Below, one piece after another: positions 1-15,000 of a stretch of DNA of 64,000 nt; within the stretch, counting starts at the first letter, position 1; the number at the start of each line of letters is the position of its first letter. The translations under genes were made by a program, and so were the position numbers. Below the pieces are notes generated by a model, which saw only the letters and a list, made by a program, of their open reading frames with translations, made no database searches and was not told where the DNA came from. This DNA is from Archivesica marissinica (Eukaryota; Mollusca; Bivalvia; Venerida; Vesicomyidae), in contig CM026402.1 in NCBI GenBank assembly GCA_014843695.1, positions 19,324,396 to 19,388,395 on the forward strand. The letters are read 5' to 3'.

Positions 1-605
1 CCTTAAAATTATGCCCATATTTGGTAATACGGGAATTACGTAGTAACCTAAATACGTGATCAAAGCAGCTTCATTCATAAATACCAGGTAGCAGACCGCC
101 ATTTTACAAAGTTGGAATGAACATAAATATATATTATGGACATTTGGAGCATTTTTTCAGATAAAGGGGTGGGGTAATTTTGCATAGATCTTGATATTCA
201 GGTAATCATCTTGCATCAGTAATTTTCGAACCACTTACGTTGACAGTTTATTATTTCTTGTTTATCAACACATGTTTACCTTTCTGGGTCAACACTGATC
301 CAATGGAAAGAATGATAGGTGGCGTTATTTTACCTCGTTCTGAAAAAGTGTTGATGCCTCGGTATGTTACGACCAGCGGTATGTTAAGAAACGACTATAT
401 TAGTGAGTCAATAGTTTTGGATGTAAAAAAGAAAATGGTTAATATTTAAAGGAATATATGAAGAAAGTTCAAGAACATGAACTATCAAATCGGAGCACTT
501 GAAGAAAAAGAGATTAGTATAGCGAAAAGTGGTTGAATAGGGTCGGTTCGACATTAGAGGAAGATAGATAAATAGATACTGCTTCAGCCTACATCGTAGT
601 TATTT
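1..605. other. No recognisable gene
   Basis: AT-rich sequence; a 69-codon frame at 240-449 has no recognisable motif or splice context. Confidence 0.5.
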
Positions 606-1623
606 ACATGTATGTAATACTGCCGACAATCGTAGTTATCTACATGTATGGAATACTGCCGACAATCGTAGTTATCTACATGTATGCAATACTGCCAACA
701 ATCGTAGTTATCTACATGTATGTAATACTGCCGACAATCGTAGTTATCTACATGTATGTAATACTGCCGACAATCGTAGTTATCTACATGTATGTCATAC
801 TGTCGACAATCACAGTTATCTACATGTATGTCATACTGTCGACAATCGTAGTTATCTACATGTATGTCATACTGTCGACAATCGTAGTTATCTACATGTA
901 TGTAATACTGTCGACAATCATAGTTATCTACATGTATGTAATAATTCCGACAATCATAGTTATCTACATGTATGTAATACTGCCGACAATCGTAGTTATC
1001 TACATGTATGTAATACTGCCGACAATCGTAGTTATCTACATGTATGTAATACTGCCGACAATCGTAGTTATCTACATGTATGTAATACTGCCGACAATCG
1101 TAGTTATCTACATGTATGTCATACTGTCGACAATCACAGTTATCTACATGTATGTCATACTGTCGACAATCGTAGTTATCTACATGTATGTCATACTGTC
1201 GACAATCGTAGTTATCTACATGTATGTAATAATTCCGACAATCATAGTTATCTACATGTATGTAATACTGCCGACAATCGTAGTTATCTACATGTATGTA
1301 ATACTGCCGACAATCATAGTTATCTACATGTATGTAATACTGCCGACAATCGTAGTTATCTACACGTATGCAATACTGCCGACACTCGTAGTTATGGACA
1401 TGTATGATCGGACAGGTTGGTTTTCTCTGGGTACTCCTGTTTCCTCCCACACGAATGACCACATATACGCTTTCATCCGCACCAACGAGAGTGATTAATA
1501 TAAGTTGTTAGAACTTGCTTCGCAATCGTTGTAAAATAAATAAAGTTTAAACAATCATAGTTATCTATATGTATGTAATACTGCTGACAATCGTAGTTAT
1601 CTGCAAAACTGCCGACAATCGTT
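606..1623. repeat. 36-bp minisatellite, about 22 units plus a remnant
   Basis: Unit ACAATCGTAGTTATCTACAT + GTATGTAATACTGCCG. It is continuous to 1400, interrupted by a family A SINE, and resumes at 1553-1623. Unit length divisible by three leaves both strands open for nearly 300 codons; the reading frames are not genes. Confidence 0.95.
1409..1552 (+). mobile_element. tRNA-derived SINE, family A, 5'-truncated, inside the 36-bp array
   Basis: GATCGGACAGGTTGGTTTTC, GGGTACTCCTGTTTCCTCCC, CGCTTTCATCCGC and the tail GAGTGATTAATATAAGTTGT ... AAATAAATAAAGTTTAAAC. Array units resume after it. Confidence 0.7.
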
Positions 1624-1782
1624 TACGATTATAATTAGCAGGCACGTTATCTGCATAGAACAGTTATTAATAGGAAATACATGTAAGGTTTAGGTGCAAC
1701 GTTAAAATAGATAAAAGGATAACATTTCTACAAGACTATTACTTCAGAATTTTGGAGGATCCAGTCGCTTAGCAAAATATGT

Positions 1783-2026
1783 TTAACCCTTTGCACGCTA
1801 ACGGCAGATAAAATCACTTTTGCAAACAATATAGAGCCAAATCAGATGGCACTTTTGCAAACAATATAGAGCCGTCTGATCAGGCTCTATGCTATTTGGA
1901 CAGTGGAGGTAAAACATTTGGCTGAATAGCAAACAACATGGATCAGACGCGGCGATACGCCACGGCTGATCTGGATATATGTTCTTTGCAAATAAGATTT
2001 TATTTACTCAGCAGGCAAAGGGTTAA
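1783..2026. mobile_element. TTAA-flanked foldback element, family M1
   Basis: TTAA, then CCCTTTGCACGCTAACGGCA ... CTCAGCAGGCAAAGGG, then TTAA. The termini are inverted repeats. Internal inverted repeats include GCCGTCTGATCAGGCTCTAT. TTAA duplication with CCC-starting ends is the hallmark of piggyBac-type elements. No transposase is present, so it is non-autonomous. Confidence 0.75.
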
Positions 2027-2282
2027 GCTGGGGTTAGATTGAAGACTATTCCAGTTCAAGTGATACCGTGTCCTGGAAAATGGTATTAGGTAGTTCAGGT
2101 TTTTAATGTGGGCAAATTGGTGGTGATCAACAAACATTATTTTGTATTTTATAGAGGAAAGTGATAGCACGGCCTTTTCGCCGCTGTACAATGGTCTGCC
2201 AGTTTAGGTCCTGGATCATTTTGGTCACGCTATTAGTATAATTAGAGTTATTATAATATAATATACATGTATGTATCTGGCA

Positions 2283-2398
2283 GCTGGAAAAAGTGATAGC
2301 GCATTCGCTGCAAGTGAGACAATTGTGCCCTATTATTATACTAGTAAGTTGTAAGAACTTGTTTCTCAATCAAGCTAAAATAAATTTGTATAAACTAT
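2283..2398 (+). mobile_element. Family B SINE, degenerate
   Basis: Contains GTGATAGCGCATTCGCTGCA, AATTGTGCCC and the tail GTTGTAAGAACTTG ... AAATAAATTTGTATAAACT. Another tail fragment occurs at 2507-2552. Confidence 0.55.
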
Positions 2399-2565
2399 CT
2401 GGTAGCTGATCATTGGACTTGATCTATTTTGTATGTTTGATATTTTTGCCACGGATGTCAAACGGTGGAACACTACTCTAATTGGGGATTCACAGAGATT
2501 ATCTAATGTAAGAACTTGTTTCGCAATTGAGCTGAACTAAATTAGTATAAACGTGAACTACCAAC

Positions 2566-3600
2566 GTTCTGCAAGCCAACGTCCTCATGACAGGACAAGC
2601 CAGCCAGTCGAGCATCCGGGTAGACCAACCAAGCCAACGTCCTCATGACAGGACAAGCCAGCCAGTCGAGCATCCGGGTAAACCAACCAATGTTCTGCAA
2701 GCCAACGTCCTCATGACAGGACAAGCCAGCCAGTCGAGCATCCGGGTAAACCAACCAATGTTCTGCAAGCCAACGTCTTCATGACAGGACAAGCCAGCCA
2801 GTCGAGCATCCGGGTAAACCAACCAATGTTCTGCAAGCCAACGTCCTCATGACAGGACAAGCCCGACAGTCGAGCATCCAGGTAGAACCACCAAGGTTCT
2901 GTAAGCCAACGTCCTCATGACAGGACAAGCCAGCCAGTCGAGCATCCGGGTAAACCAACCAAGGTTCTGCAAGCCAACGTCCTCAGGACAGGACAAGCCA
3001 GACAGTCGAGCATCCAGGTAGAACCACCAAGGTTCTGTAAGCCAACGTCCTCAGGACAGGACAAGCCAGACAGTCGAGCATCCAGGTAGAACCACTAAGG
3101 TTCTGCAAGCCAACGTCTTCATGACAGGACAAGCCCGACAGTCGAGCATCCAGGTAGAACCACCAAGGTTCTGTAAGCCAACGTCCTCAGGACAGGACAA
3201 GCCAGACAGTCGAGCATCCAGGTAGAACCACCAAGGTTCTGCAAGCCAACGTCTTCATGACAGGACAAGCCCGACAGTCGAGCATCCAGGTAGAACCACC
3301 AAGGTTCTGTAAGCCAACGTCCTCAGGACAGGACAAGCCAGACAGTCGAGCATCCAGGTAGAACCACCAAGGTTCTGTAAGCCAACGTCCTCAGGACAGG
3401 ACAAGCCAGACAGTTGAGCATCCAGGTAGAACCACCAAGGTTCTGTAAGCCAACGTCCTCAGGACAGGACAAGCCAGACAGTTGAGCATCCAGGTAGAAC
3501 CACCAAGGTTCTGTAAGCCAACGTCCTCATGACAGGACAAGCCAGCCAGTCGAGCATCCAGGTCGAACCACCAACGTTCTGCAAGCCAAGCTAACTTCCT
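2566..3600. repeat. 68-bp minisatellite, about 15 units
   Basis: Unit contains GTTCTGTAAGCCAACGTCCT, CAGGACAGGACAAGCCAG and ACAGTCGAGCATCCAGGTAG. The first unit is shortened to 58 bp. Two variants (CAGCCAGTC/CCGGGTAAACC and CAGACAGTC/CCAGGTAGAACC) occupy mostly separate halves. Confidence 0.93.
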
Positions 3601-3728
3601 CAGGAGTTTGACATGACATGCTAGCCAGGTAAGTAACCATCGACGGACATGGTGACTCGCATACACATTCTCACAAACCGCTACAGTAGTATAAATAAAT
3701 GTATGTACATGTAGTTGGTAGGGACACA

Positions 3729-3978
3729 GTCTGCCTCCGTGATTTAGTAGTTAATGTTGCTGACTTGTATACCATGGTAACCTATCATCACTGATGGTCA
3801 CGGGTTCTAGCCCTGCTCAGGCCGCGTCTCATTTATATGAAAAAGTTGGCAGTTTCTTACGGAGGTTGGTGCATCAAGTACTGGTTAACCGCTGGAGCTT
3901 GCCCCCCAGGAAAGGTGTTGTTAGGTAAACAACCCGTCGCTCAAATGGGCAACCGGTAGAGACGTTTAAAAAAAAAAT
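3729..3978 (+). mobile_element. tRNA-derived SINE, family C
   Basis: CTGCCTCCGTGATTTAGTAG, GCTGACTTGTATACCATGGT, B box GGGTTCTAGCCC, GTTTCTTACGGAGGTTGGTG and GGAAAGGTGTTGTTAGGTAA, ending in an A run. Confidence 0.75.
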
Positions 3979-4136
3979 GTATGGAATTAAAACTGACAAG
4001 AATAAAAGTTATGCATGATATTTGTGCAACTATGATGTTACAATGTACAAGCATTATATGCAACAGACTCCGTATTCGACCATCATTTTAAAACCATTTT
4101 CTGTTTCCTTCAATCATTGCGGCAGGCAATATTGAG

Positions 4137-4377
4137 TTAACCCTTTCAACACTACAGACCTCTAAATAGTCTTACAAAATGTTTAGATCCAGATGAGCCG
4201 GCTCGAGACGAACCACCTCATAAGGATCTGCACTTTTTGGCAGTAATATAACTCTTTTAAAATAAAATTACCCGTTCTGATAAATGAACTGGTCCAAATG
4301 TAATTTCCTTATTCATTTATTGGTCTAAAAATATCATGAACCAGTCCATGTTAGTTACCAGGTGTTGAATGGGTTAA
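4137..4377. mobile_element. TTAA-flanked foldback element, family M2
   Basis: TTAA, CCCTTTCAACACTACAGACC ... GTTACCAGGTGTTGAATGGG, TTAA. Internal palindrome around GATGAGCCGGCTCGAGACGA. About 240 bp. Confidence 0.78.
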
Positions 4378-4404
4378 ACTATGCACATACTGTTCACCAC
4401 CATC

Positions 4405-4488
4405 TACAGCTGGTACCCTGGATCAACAGGATCAGCTGGTACCCTGGATCAACAGGATCAGCTGGTACCCTGGATCAACAGGATCAGC
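4405..4488. repeat. 26-bp repeat, three copies
   Basis: AGCTGGTACCCTGGATCAAC + AGGATC repeated three times. Confidence 0.85.
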
Positions 4489-4619
4489 AGGCTGGGGGTA
4501 AATAGGAGATTCAAACAAACACTACTAAACCAACTACTAATAGAAACAAAACAGAAAAAAACAAAACATCTTCCAATCAATGGGTATCGCTCGCCCGAGT
4601 TCATGATAGATAATATGTC

Positions 4620-6050
4620 CTAGTGTGTCAATATTTAAACACATTTGGTAGAAGTCGTAGTAAGGATGCACAAATCGAACCATGATATTCATTTAGATTA
4701 CCAGAGGTAAATCATGAAGCCATTCATTAGAAGTCAATTGAAAGTTACACTTGCAGCTGACCTACTGACCTAGTTTTGACATAATTTGAATATGTTTTGT
4801 AGCAGTTGAATTTACGTTTATCCAGCCAAACTATGTTGGATTTACTATTTAGACCTCACATCTTCTAGACTCGATTATACATACAAACACTTCTGTGAAG
4901 ATTCCATGCCTATGTCATAGGGTCAAATACTTTCGGTCTGTTGGTGTATATTCCATTTTACCATCAATTTAGGTTGCCGTAGTCGAGTAGTGCGGCAGAT
5001 CCTTAAGTTTATATATATAAGTAGACTTATATCCCTTAAGACCATGTAGCTTATATTCCAGATTAATTACATCCTTTGATTATTACACTGCACATGATCA
5101 CTAACAAATCACACGGGAAATCAAGATCTTGGGAAATGTTGTAAACAACGCGCCATTTACCTGCTCATCTAAAATAAAGCATCCTTGTGGATATTCATTT
5201 AGATTACCAGAGGTAAATCATGAATCCATACTGTTTGCTATCTCTCGTTACGGTGTTAAAAAAATCTTTATGTATTGTATATGTGTAAAAAGAATGTGTG
5301 CACTTATATGATGACTTATGTCACTACAGGATCACTCTGTCGTCCACATTAAATGTGTGAGTCTTGGAAACCCCAGATGGTGTTCTTATATATACAAGCT
5401 GGTGCGGATGAGTGGGTCGGCGACAGCGGCGCCCCAACGTAGATTGAGGAAATGTATATTAGCAGATGTGTTTCCGGTCCTTGAAGCGCAGGACAGGCAA
5501 ATCCTCTTTGAATGAGTTGATTACATTTCTCTGATGCCGGTTGCCAAAATGTTAAAACTTCTATATTAAATGCTATGCATTCCGTCTGCATGCATTATTT
5601 AAGAACTTATGTCCTTGTTGTGTTGACTACGATTCTGCCATATTTTGTTCTTTATTCTCATTTAACCTGGCCCAGTTCTTCTGTGAATGACCTATCAGCT
5701 TCACTTGGTCTGAAGAAAAAAAACAACAGAAATCTCAAAATTTCGGAACATGTTTAAAGCAGATATGTTACTTACTTTACTCTTAAGTTGTAAAATTTGT
5801 AAACGTTACTGACCTTATAGGATCACATAAAATATGCTTTCAAAGAAATTATAAGATGAATTCCAGATATACATTTTTAAAATATCTTTACGATTGTAAT
5901 ATCAAACGTTCGATATTTCTCATTTCAACGTCACAGTCAAAACGTATAACAAGTTTGCTATTTTCATGTATTTCAAGATGGAGGTATTTTTGATTAGCTA
6001 CTGTAGAACATATTTTTGGGAGCATTTATATTTCGCTAATTTTCGCGAAT
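4620..6050. other. No recognisable gene
   Basis: Apart from the 35-nt dispersed repeat, only short frames of at most 80 codons without family signals were seen. Confidence 0.5.
4684..5224. repeat. Dispersed direct repeat of 35 nt
   Basis: GATATTCATTTAGATTACCA + GAGGTAAATCATGAA occurs identically at 4684-4718 and 5190-5224, with no similarity outside except scattered bases. Nature unknown. Confidence 0.6.
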
Positions 6051-9000
6051 GGGGACATGGCAAACATACACGGGGGCATGGCAAACATACACAGGGGACA
6101 TGACAAACATACACAGGGGCATGACAAACATACACGGGGACATGACAAACATACACAGGGGCATGACAAACATACACGGGGGCATGACAAACATACACGG
6201 GGACATGGCAAACATACACGGGGCATGACAAACATACACAGGGGCATGATAAACATACACAGGGACATGGCAAACATACACAGAGGCATGACAAACATAC
6301 ACGGGGGTATGACAAACATACACAGGGGTATGGCAAACATACACAGGGGCATGACAAACATACACAAGGACATGACAAACATACACGGGGGCATGGCAAA
6401 CATACACGGGGCATGACAAACATACACGGGGCATGACAAACATATAAGGGGGCATGGCAAACATACACAGGGACATGACAAACATACACGGGGGCATGAC
6501 AAACATATACGGGGGCATGGCAAACATACACGGGACATGACAAACATACACAAGGACATGACAAACATACACGGGTGCATGACAAACATATAAGGGGGCA
6601 TGGCAAACATACACGGGACACGACAAACATACACAAGGACATGACAAACATACATGGGGCATGACAAACATACACAAGGACATGACAAACATACACGGGG
6701 GCATGGCAAACATACAAAGGGGGCATGACAAACATACACGGGGACATGACAAACATACACAAGGTCATGACAAACATACACAGGGCATGACAAACATACA
6801 CAAGGTCATGACAAACATACACAGGGCATGGCAAACATACACGGGGGCATGACAAACATAGCATGACAAACATATAAGGGGGCATGGCAAACATACACGG
6901 GGACATGACAAACATACACGGGGGCATGACAAACATATAAGGGGGCATGGCAAACATACACGGGGACATGACAAACATACACAAGGACATGACAAACATA
7001 CACGGGTGCATGACAAACATATAAGGGGGCATGGCAAACATAAACGGGGACATGACAAACATAACAAGGACATGACAAACATACACGGGCATGACACACA
7101 TACACAAGGACATGACAAACATACACGGGGCATGGCAAACATACAAAGGGGGCATGACAAACATACACGGGGACATGACAAACATACACAAGGTCATGAC
7201 AAACATACACAGGGGCATGACAAACATACACGGGGGCATGACAAACATACACAAGGACATGACAAACATACACAGGGGCATGGCAAACATACACGGGGGC
7301 ATGACAAACATACACAAGGACATGACAAACATACACAGGGGCATGGCAAACATACACGGGGGCATCACAAACATACACAAGGACATGACAAACATACACA
7401 GGGGCATGGCAAACATACACGGGGGCATGACAAACATACACGGGCACATGACAAACATACACAAGGGCATGATAAACATACACGGGGGCATGGCAAACAT
7501 ACACTGGGGCATGACAAACATACACAGGGACATGACAAACATACAAAAGGACATGACAAACATACACAAGGACATGACAAACATACACAAGGACATGACA
7601 AACATACACGGGGCATGACAAACATACACAAGGACATGACAACATTCACAAGGAAATGACAAACATACACGGGGATGGCAAACATACACAGGGGGCATGA
7701 CAAACATACACGGGGGCATGGCAAACATACACGGGGGCATGACAAACATACACAAGGACATGACAAACATACACAGGGGCATGGCAAACATACACGGGGC
7801 ATGACAAACATACACGGGCACAGGGGCATGACAAACATACACAAGGGCATGATAAACATACACGGGGGCATGGCAAACATACACTGGGGCGTGACAAACA
7901 TACACAGGGACATGACAAACATACACGTGCATGACAAACATACACGGGCACAGGGACATGACAAACATACACGGGCATGACAAACATACACGGGCACAGG
8001 GACATGACAAACATACACGGGCACAGGACAAACATACACGGGCACAGGGACATGACAAACATACACGGGCACAGGGACATGACAAACATACACAGGCACA
8101 GGGGCATGACAAACATAAACGGGCACAGGGACATGACAAACATACACGGGCACAGGGACATGACAACATACATGGGCACGACAAACATACACGGGCACAG
8201 GGACATGACAAACATACACGGGCACAGGGACATGACAAACATACACGGGCACAGGACATGACAAACATACACGGGATGACAAACATACATGGGCACAGGG
8301 GCATGACAAACATACACGGGCACAGGGACATGACAAACATACACGGGCACAGGGACATGACAAACATACACGGGCACGACAAACATACACAGGCACATGA
8401 CAAACATACACGGGCACAGGGACATGACAAACATACACGGGCACAGGGACATGACAAACATACACGGGCACAGGGACATGACAAACATACACGGGCACAG
8501 GGACATGACAAACATACACGGGCACAGGGGCATGACAAACATACACGAGGGCATGATAAACATACACGGGGGCATGACAAACATACACGGGGACATGACA
8601 AACATACACGGGGGCATGACAAACATACACAGGGGGCATGACAAACATACACAGGGACATGGCAAACATACACAGGGACATGACAAACATACATGAGGGC
8701 ATGATAAACATACACGGGGGCATGTCAAACATACACAAGGACATGACAAACATACACGGGGGCATGACACACATACATGGGGGCATGACAAACATACAAA
8801 GGGGGCATGACAAACATACACGGGGGCATGGCAAACATACACGGGGGCATGGCAAACATACATGGGGGCATGACAAACATACACAGGGACATGACAAACA
8901 TACACCGGGGCATGACAAACATACATGGGGGCATGACAAACATACATAGCTGCATGGCAAACATACACAGGGGCATGACAAACATACACGGGGGCATGAC

Positions 9001-12000
9001 AAACATACACGGGGGCATGGCAAACATACACAGGGACATGGCAAACATACACGGGCACATGGGCATGACAAACATACACGGGGGCATGACAAACATATAC
9101 GAGGGCATGACAAACATACACGGGGGCATGACAAACATACATGGCTGCATGGCAAACATACACAGGGGCATGACAAACATACACGGGGGCATGACAAACA
9201 TACACGGGGGCATGGCAAACATACACAGGGACATGGCAAACATACACGGGCACAGGGGCATGACAAACATACACGGGGGCATGGCAAACATACACGGGGA
9301 CATGACAAACATACACAGGGGCATGATAAACATACACAGGGACATGACAAACATACACAGGGGGCATGATAAACATACACAGGGACATGACAAACATACA
9401 CGGGGGCATGGCAAACATACACGGGCACAGGGTGACAAACATACACGGGGGCATGATAAACATACACGGCTGCATGGCAAACATACACTGGGGCATGACA
9501 AACATACACGGGGGCATGACAAACATACACGGGGGCATGGCAAACATACACGTGCATGACAAACATACACGGGCACAGGGACATGACAAACATACACGGG
9601 CATGACAAACATACACGGGCACAGGGACATGACAAACATACACGGGCACAGGACAAACATACACGGGCACAGGGACATGACAAACATACACNNNNNNNNN
9701 NNNNNNNNNNNNNNNNNNNNNNNNNNNNNNNNNNNNNNNNNNNNNNNNNNNNNNNNNNNNNNNNNNNNNNNNNNNNNNNNNNNNNNNNNNNNNNNNNNNN
9801 NNNNNNNNNNNNNNNNNNNNNNNNNNNNNNNNNNNNNNNNNNNNNNNNNNNNNNNNNNNNNNNNNNNNNNNNNNNNNNNNNNNNNNNNNNNNNNNNNNNN
9901 NNNNNNNNNNNNNNNNNNNNNNNNNNNNNNNNNNNNNNNNNNNNNNNNNNNNNNNNNNNNNNNNNNNNNNNNNNNNNNNNNNNNNNNNNNNNNNNNNNNN
10001 NNNNNNNNNNNNNNNNNNNNNNNNNNNNNNNNNNNNNNNNNNNNNNNNNNNNNNNNNNNNNNNNNNNNNNNNNNNNNNNNNNNNNNNNNNNNNNNNNNNN
10101 NNNNNNNNNNNNNNNNNNNNNNNNNNNNNNNNNNNNNNNNNNNNNNNNNNNNNNNNNNNNNNNNNNNNNNNNNNNNNNNNNNNNNNNNNNNNNNNNNNNN
10201 NNNNNNNNNNNNNNNNNNNNNNNNNNNNNNNNNNNNNNNNNNNNNNNNNNNNNNNNNNNNNNNNNNNNNNNNNNNNNNNNNNNNNNNNNNNNNNNNNNNN
10301 NNNNNNNNNNNNNNNNNNNNNNNNNNNNNNNNNNNNNNNNNNNNNNNNNNNNNNNNNNNNNNNNNNNNNNNNNNNNNNNNNNNNNNNNNNNNNNNNNNNN
10401 NNNNNNNNNNNNNNNNNNNNNNNNNNNNNNNNNNNNNNNNNNNNNNNNNNNNNNNNNNNNNNNNNNNNNNNNNNNNNNNNNNNNNNNNNNNNNNNNNNNN
10501 NNNNNNNNNNNNNNNNNNNNNNNNNNNNNNNNNNNNNNNNNNNNNNNNNNNNNNNNNNNNNNNNNNNNNNNNNNNNNNNNNNNNNNNNNNNNNNNNNNNN
10601 NNNNNNNNNNNNNNNNNNNNNNNNNNNNNNNNNNNNNNNNNNNNNNNNNNNNNNNNNNNNNNNNNNNNNNNNNNNNNNNNNNNNNNNNNNNGGCACAGGG
10701 ACATGACAAACATACACGGGCACAGGGACATGACAAACATACACGGGCACGACAAACATACACAGGCACATGACAAACATACACGGGCACAGGGACATGA
10801 CAAACATACACGGGCACAGGGACATGACAAACATACACGGGCACAGGGACATGACAAACATACACGGGCACAGGGACATGACAAACATACACGGGCACAG
10901 GGGCATGACAAACATACACGAGGGCATGATAAACATACACGGGGGCATGACAAACATACACGGGGACATGACAAACATACACGGGGGCATGACAAACATA
11001 CACAGGGGGCATGACAAACATACACAGGGACATGGCAAACATACACAGGGACATGACAAACATACATGAGGGCATGATAAACATACACGGGGGCATGTCA
11101 AACATACACAAGGACATGACAAACATACACGGGGGCATGACACACATACATGGGGGCATGACAAACATACAAAGGGGGCATGACAAACATACACGGGGGC
11201 ATGGCAAACATACACGGGGGCATGGCAAACATACATGGGGGCATGACAAACATACACAGGGACATGACAAACATACACCGGGGCATGACAAACATACATG
11301 GGGGCATGACAAACATACATAGCTGCATGGCAAACATACACAGGGGCATGACAAACATACACGGGGGCATGACAAACATACACGGGGGCATGGCAAACAT
11401 ACACAGGGACATGGCAAACATACACGGGCACATGGGCATGACAAACATACACGGGGGCATGACAAACATATACGAGGGCATGACAAACATACACGGGGGC
11501 ATGACAAACATACATGGCTGCATGGCAAACATACACAGGGGCATGACAAACATACACGGGGGCATGACAAACATACACGGGGGCATGGCAAACATACACA
11601 GGGACATGGCAAACATACACGGGCACAGGGGCATGACAAACATACACGGGGGCATGGCAAACATACACGGGGACATGACAAACATACACGGGGGTGGTGG
11701 GGTGTAGGGGCATGATAAACATCACAGGGACATGACAAACATACACAGGGGGCATGATAAACATACACGGGACATGACAAACATACACGGGGGCATGGCA
11801 AACATACACGGGCACAGGGGGCATGACAAAATACACGGGGGCATGACAAACATACACGGCTGCATGGCAAACAACACAGGGGCATGACAAACATACACGG
11901 GGCATGACAAACATACACGGGGGCATGGCAAACATACACGGTGCATGACAAACATACACGGGGTGTGGGGGTGGTGGGGGTGTGGGGGGGTGTTCACAGG

Positions 12001-15000
12001 GACATGACAAACATACACGGGGCATGGCAAACATACACGGGGACATGTTGGGACATGGCAAACATACACGGGGACATGACAAACATACACGGGGTGTTCA
12101 CAGGACATGAGAAACATACACGGGGGCATGGCATGGGGACATGACAAACATACACAGGACATGGCAAACATAAACGGGGGCATGGCAAACATACACGGGG
12201 GCATGACAAACATATCATGGGGATGACAAACATACACGGGGGCATGGCAAACATACATGGGGTGGTCACAGGGACATGACAAACATACACGGGGACATGG
12301 CAAACATACACGGGGGCATGACAAACATACATGGTGCATGGTCAGGGGCATGACAAACATACACGGGGGCATGACAAACATACACGGGGGCATGACAAAC
12401 ATACACGGGGACATGACAAACATACACGGGGGTATGACAAACATACACGGGGTTGGTTCACAGGGGCATGACAAACATACACGGGGCATGCATGGGGACA
12501 TGACAAACATACACGGGGGCATGACAAACATACACGGGGGCATGACAAACATACACAGGGGGCATGACAAACATACACAAGGACATGACAAACATACACA
12601 GGGGCATGTCAAACATACATGGGGGCATGACAAACATACACAAGGACATGACAAACATATACAGGGGCATGTCAAACATACACAGGGGCATGACAAACAT
12701 ACACGGGCACAGGGGAAGGACAAACATACACAAGGGCATTATAAACATACACGGCGGCATGGCAAACATACACTGGGGCATGACAAACATACACAGGGAC
12801 ATGACAAACATACACAAGGACATGCCAAACATACACAAGGACATGACAAACATACACGAGGGCATGATAAACATACACGGGGGCATGGCAAACATACACA
12901 AGGACATGACAAACATACACGGGGGCATGACAAACATACACGGGGGCATGGCAAACATACACAGGGGGCATGACAAACATACACAGGGGCATGACAAACA
13001 TACACGGGGGCATGGCAAACATACATGGGGGCATGACAAACATACACAGGGACATGACAAACATACACTGGGGCATGACAAACATACATGGGGGCATGAC
13101 AAACATACATGGCTGCATGGCAAACATACACAGGGGCATGACAAACATACACGGGGGCATGACAAACATACACGGGGGCATGGCAAACATACACAGGGAC
13201 ATGGCAAACATACATGGGCACAGGGGCATGACAAACATACACGGGGGCATGACAAACATATACGGGGGCATGACAAACATACACGGCTGCATGGCAAACA
13301 TACACAGGGGCATGACAAACATACACGGGGGCATGACAAACATACACGGGGGCATGGCAAACATACACAGGACATGGCAAACATACACGGGCACAGGGGC
13401 ATGACAAACATACACGGGGCATGACAAACATACACTGGGGCATGACAAACATACACAGGGGCATGATAAACATACACAGGGACATGACAAACATACACAG
13501 GGGCATGATAAACATACACAGGGACATGACAACATACACGGGGGCATGATAAACATACACAGGGACATGACAAACATACACGGGGGCATGGCAAACATAC
13601 ACGGGGACATGACAAACATACATTGGGACATGGCAAACATACACGGGGACATGACAAACATACACAGGGGCATGACAAACATACACGGGGGCATGACAAA
13701 CATACACGGGGACATGACAAACATACACGGGGGCATGGCAAACATACATGGGGGCATGACAAACATACACAGGGACATGACAAACATACACAGGGGCATG
13801 GCAAACATATACGGGGGCATGACAAACATACACAGGGGCATGACAAACATACACGGGGGCATGACAAACATACACAAGGACATGACAAACATACACGGGG
13901 CATAACAAACATACACGGGGGTATGGCTAACATACACAGGGGCATGACAAACATACACAGGGGCATGACAAACATACACGGGGACATGACAAACATACAC
14001 GGGGGCATGACAAACATACACGGGGGCATGACAAACATACACAAGGACATGACAAACATACACAGGGGCATGTCAAACATACACGGGGGCATGACAAACA
14101 TACACAAGGACATGACAAACATATACAGGGGCATGTCAAACATACACGGGGGCATGACAAACATACACGGGCACATGACAAACATACACAAGGGCATGAT
14201 AAACATACACGGGGGCATGGCAAACATACACTGGGGCATGACAAACATACACAGGGACATGACAAACATACACAAGGACATGACAAACATACACAAGGAC
14301 ATGACAAACATACACGAGGACATGACAAACATACACGGGGGCATGACAATCACAAGGACATGACAAACATACACAAGGACATGACAAACATACACGGGGG
14401 CATGGCAAACATACACAGGGGGCATGACAAACATACACGGGAGCATGGCAAACATATACGGGGGCATGACAAACATACACAGGGGACATGACAAACATAC
14501 ACAAGGACATGACAAACATACACAGGGGCATGGCAAACATACACGGGGGCATGACAAACATACACAAGGACATGACAAACATACACAGGGGCATGACAAA
14601 CATACACAAGGACATGACAAACATACACAGGGGCATGGCAAACATACACGGGGGCATGACAAACATACACGGGCACAGGACAAACATACACAAGGGCATG
14701 ATAAACATACACGGCGGCATGGCAAACATACACTGGGGCATGACAAACATACACAGGGACATGACAAACATACACGGGTACAGGGGCATGACAAACATAC
14801 ACAAGGACATGACAAACATACACAGGGGCATGACAAACATACACAAGGACATGACAAACATACACAGGGGCATGGCAAACATACACGGGGGCATGACAAA
14901 TATACACGGGCACAGGACAAACATACACAAGGGCATGATAAACATACACGGGGGCATGGCAAACATACACTGGGGCATGACAAACATACACAGGAACATG

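Noticed and set aside
584..1498. Overlapping frames of 292 and 296 codons with YMYVILPTIVVI or HVDNYDCRQYY repeats
   Set aside because: Both come from the 36-bp array, whose length is a multiple of three. The + strand one ends in a SINE.
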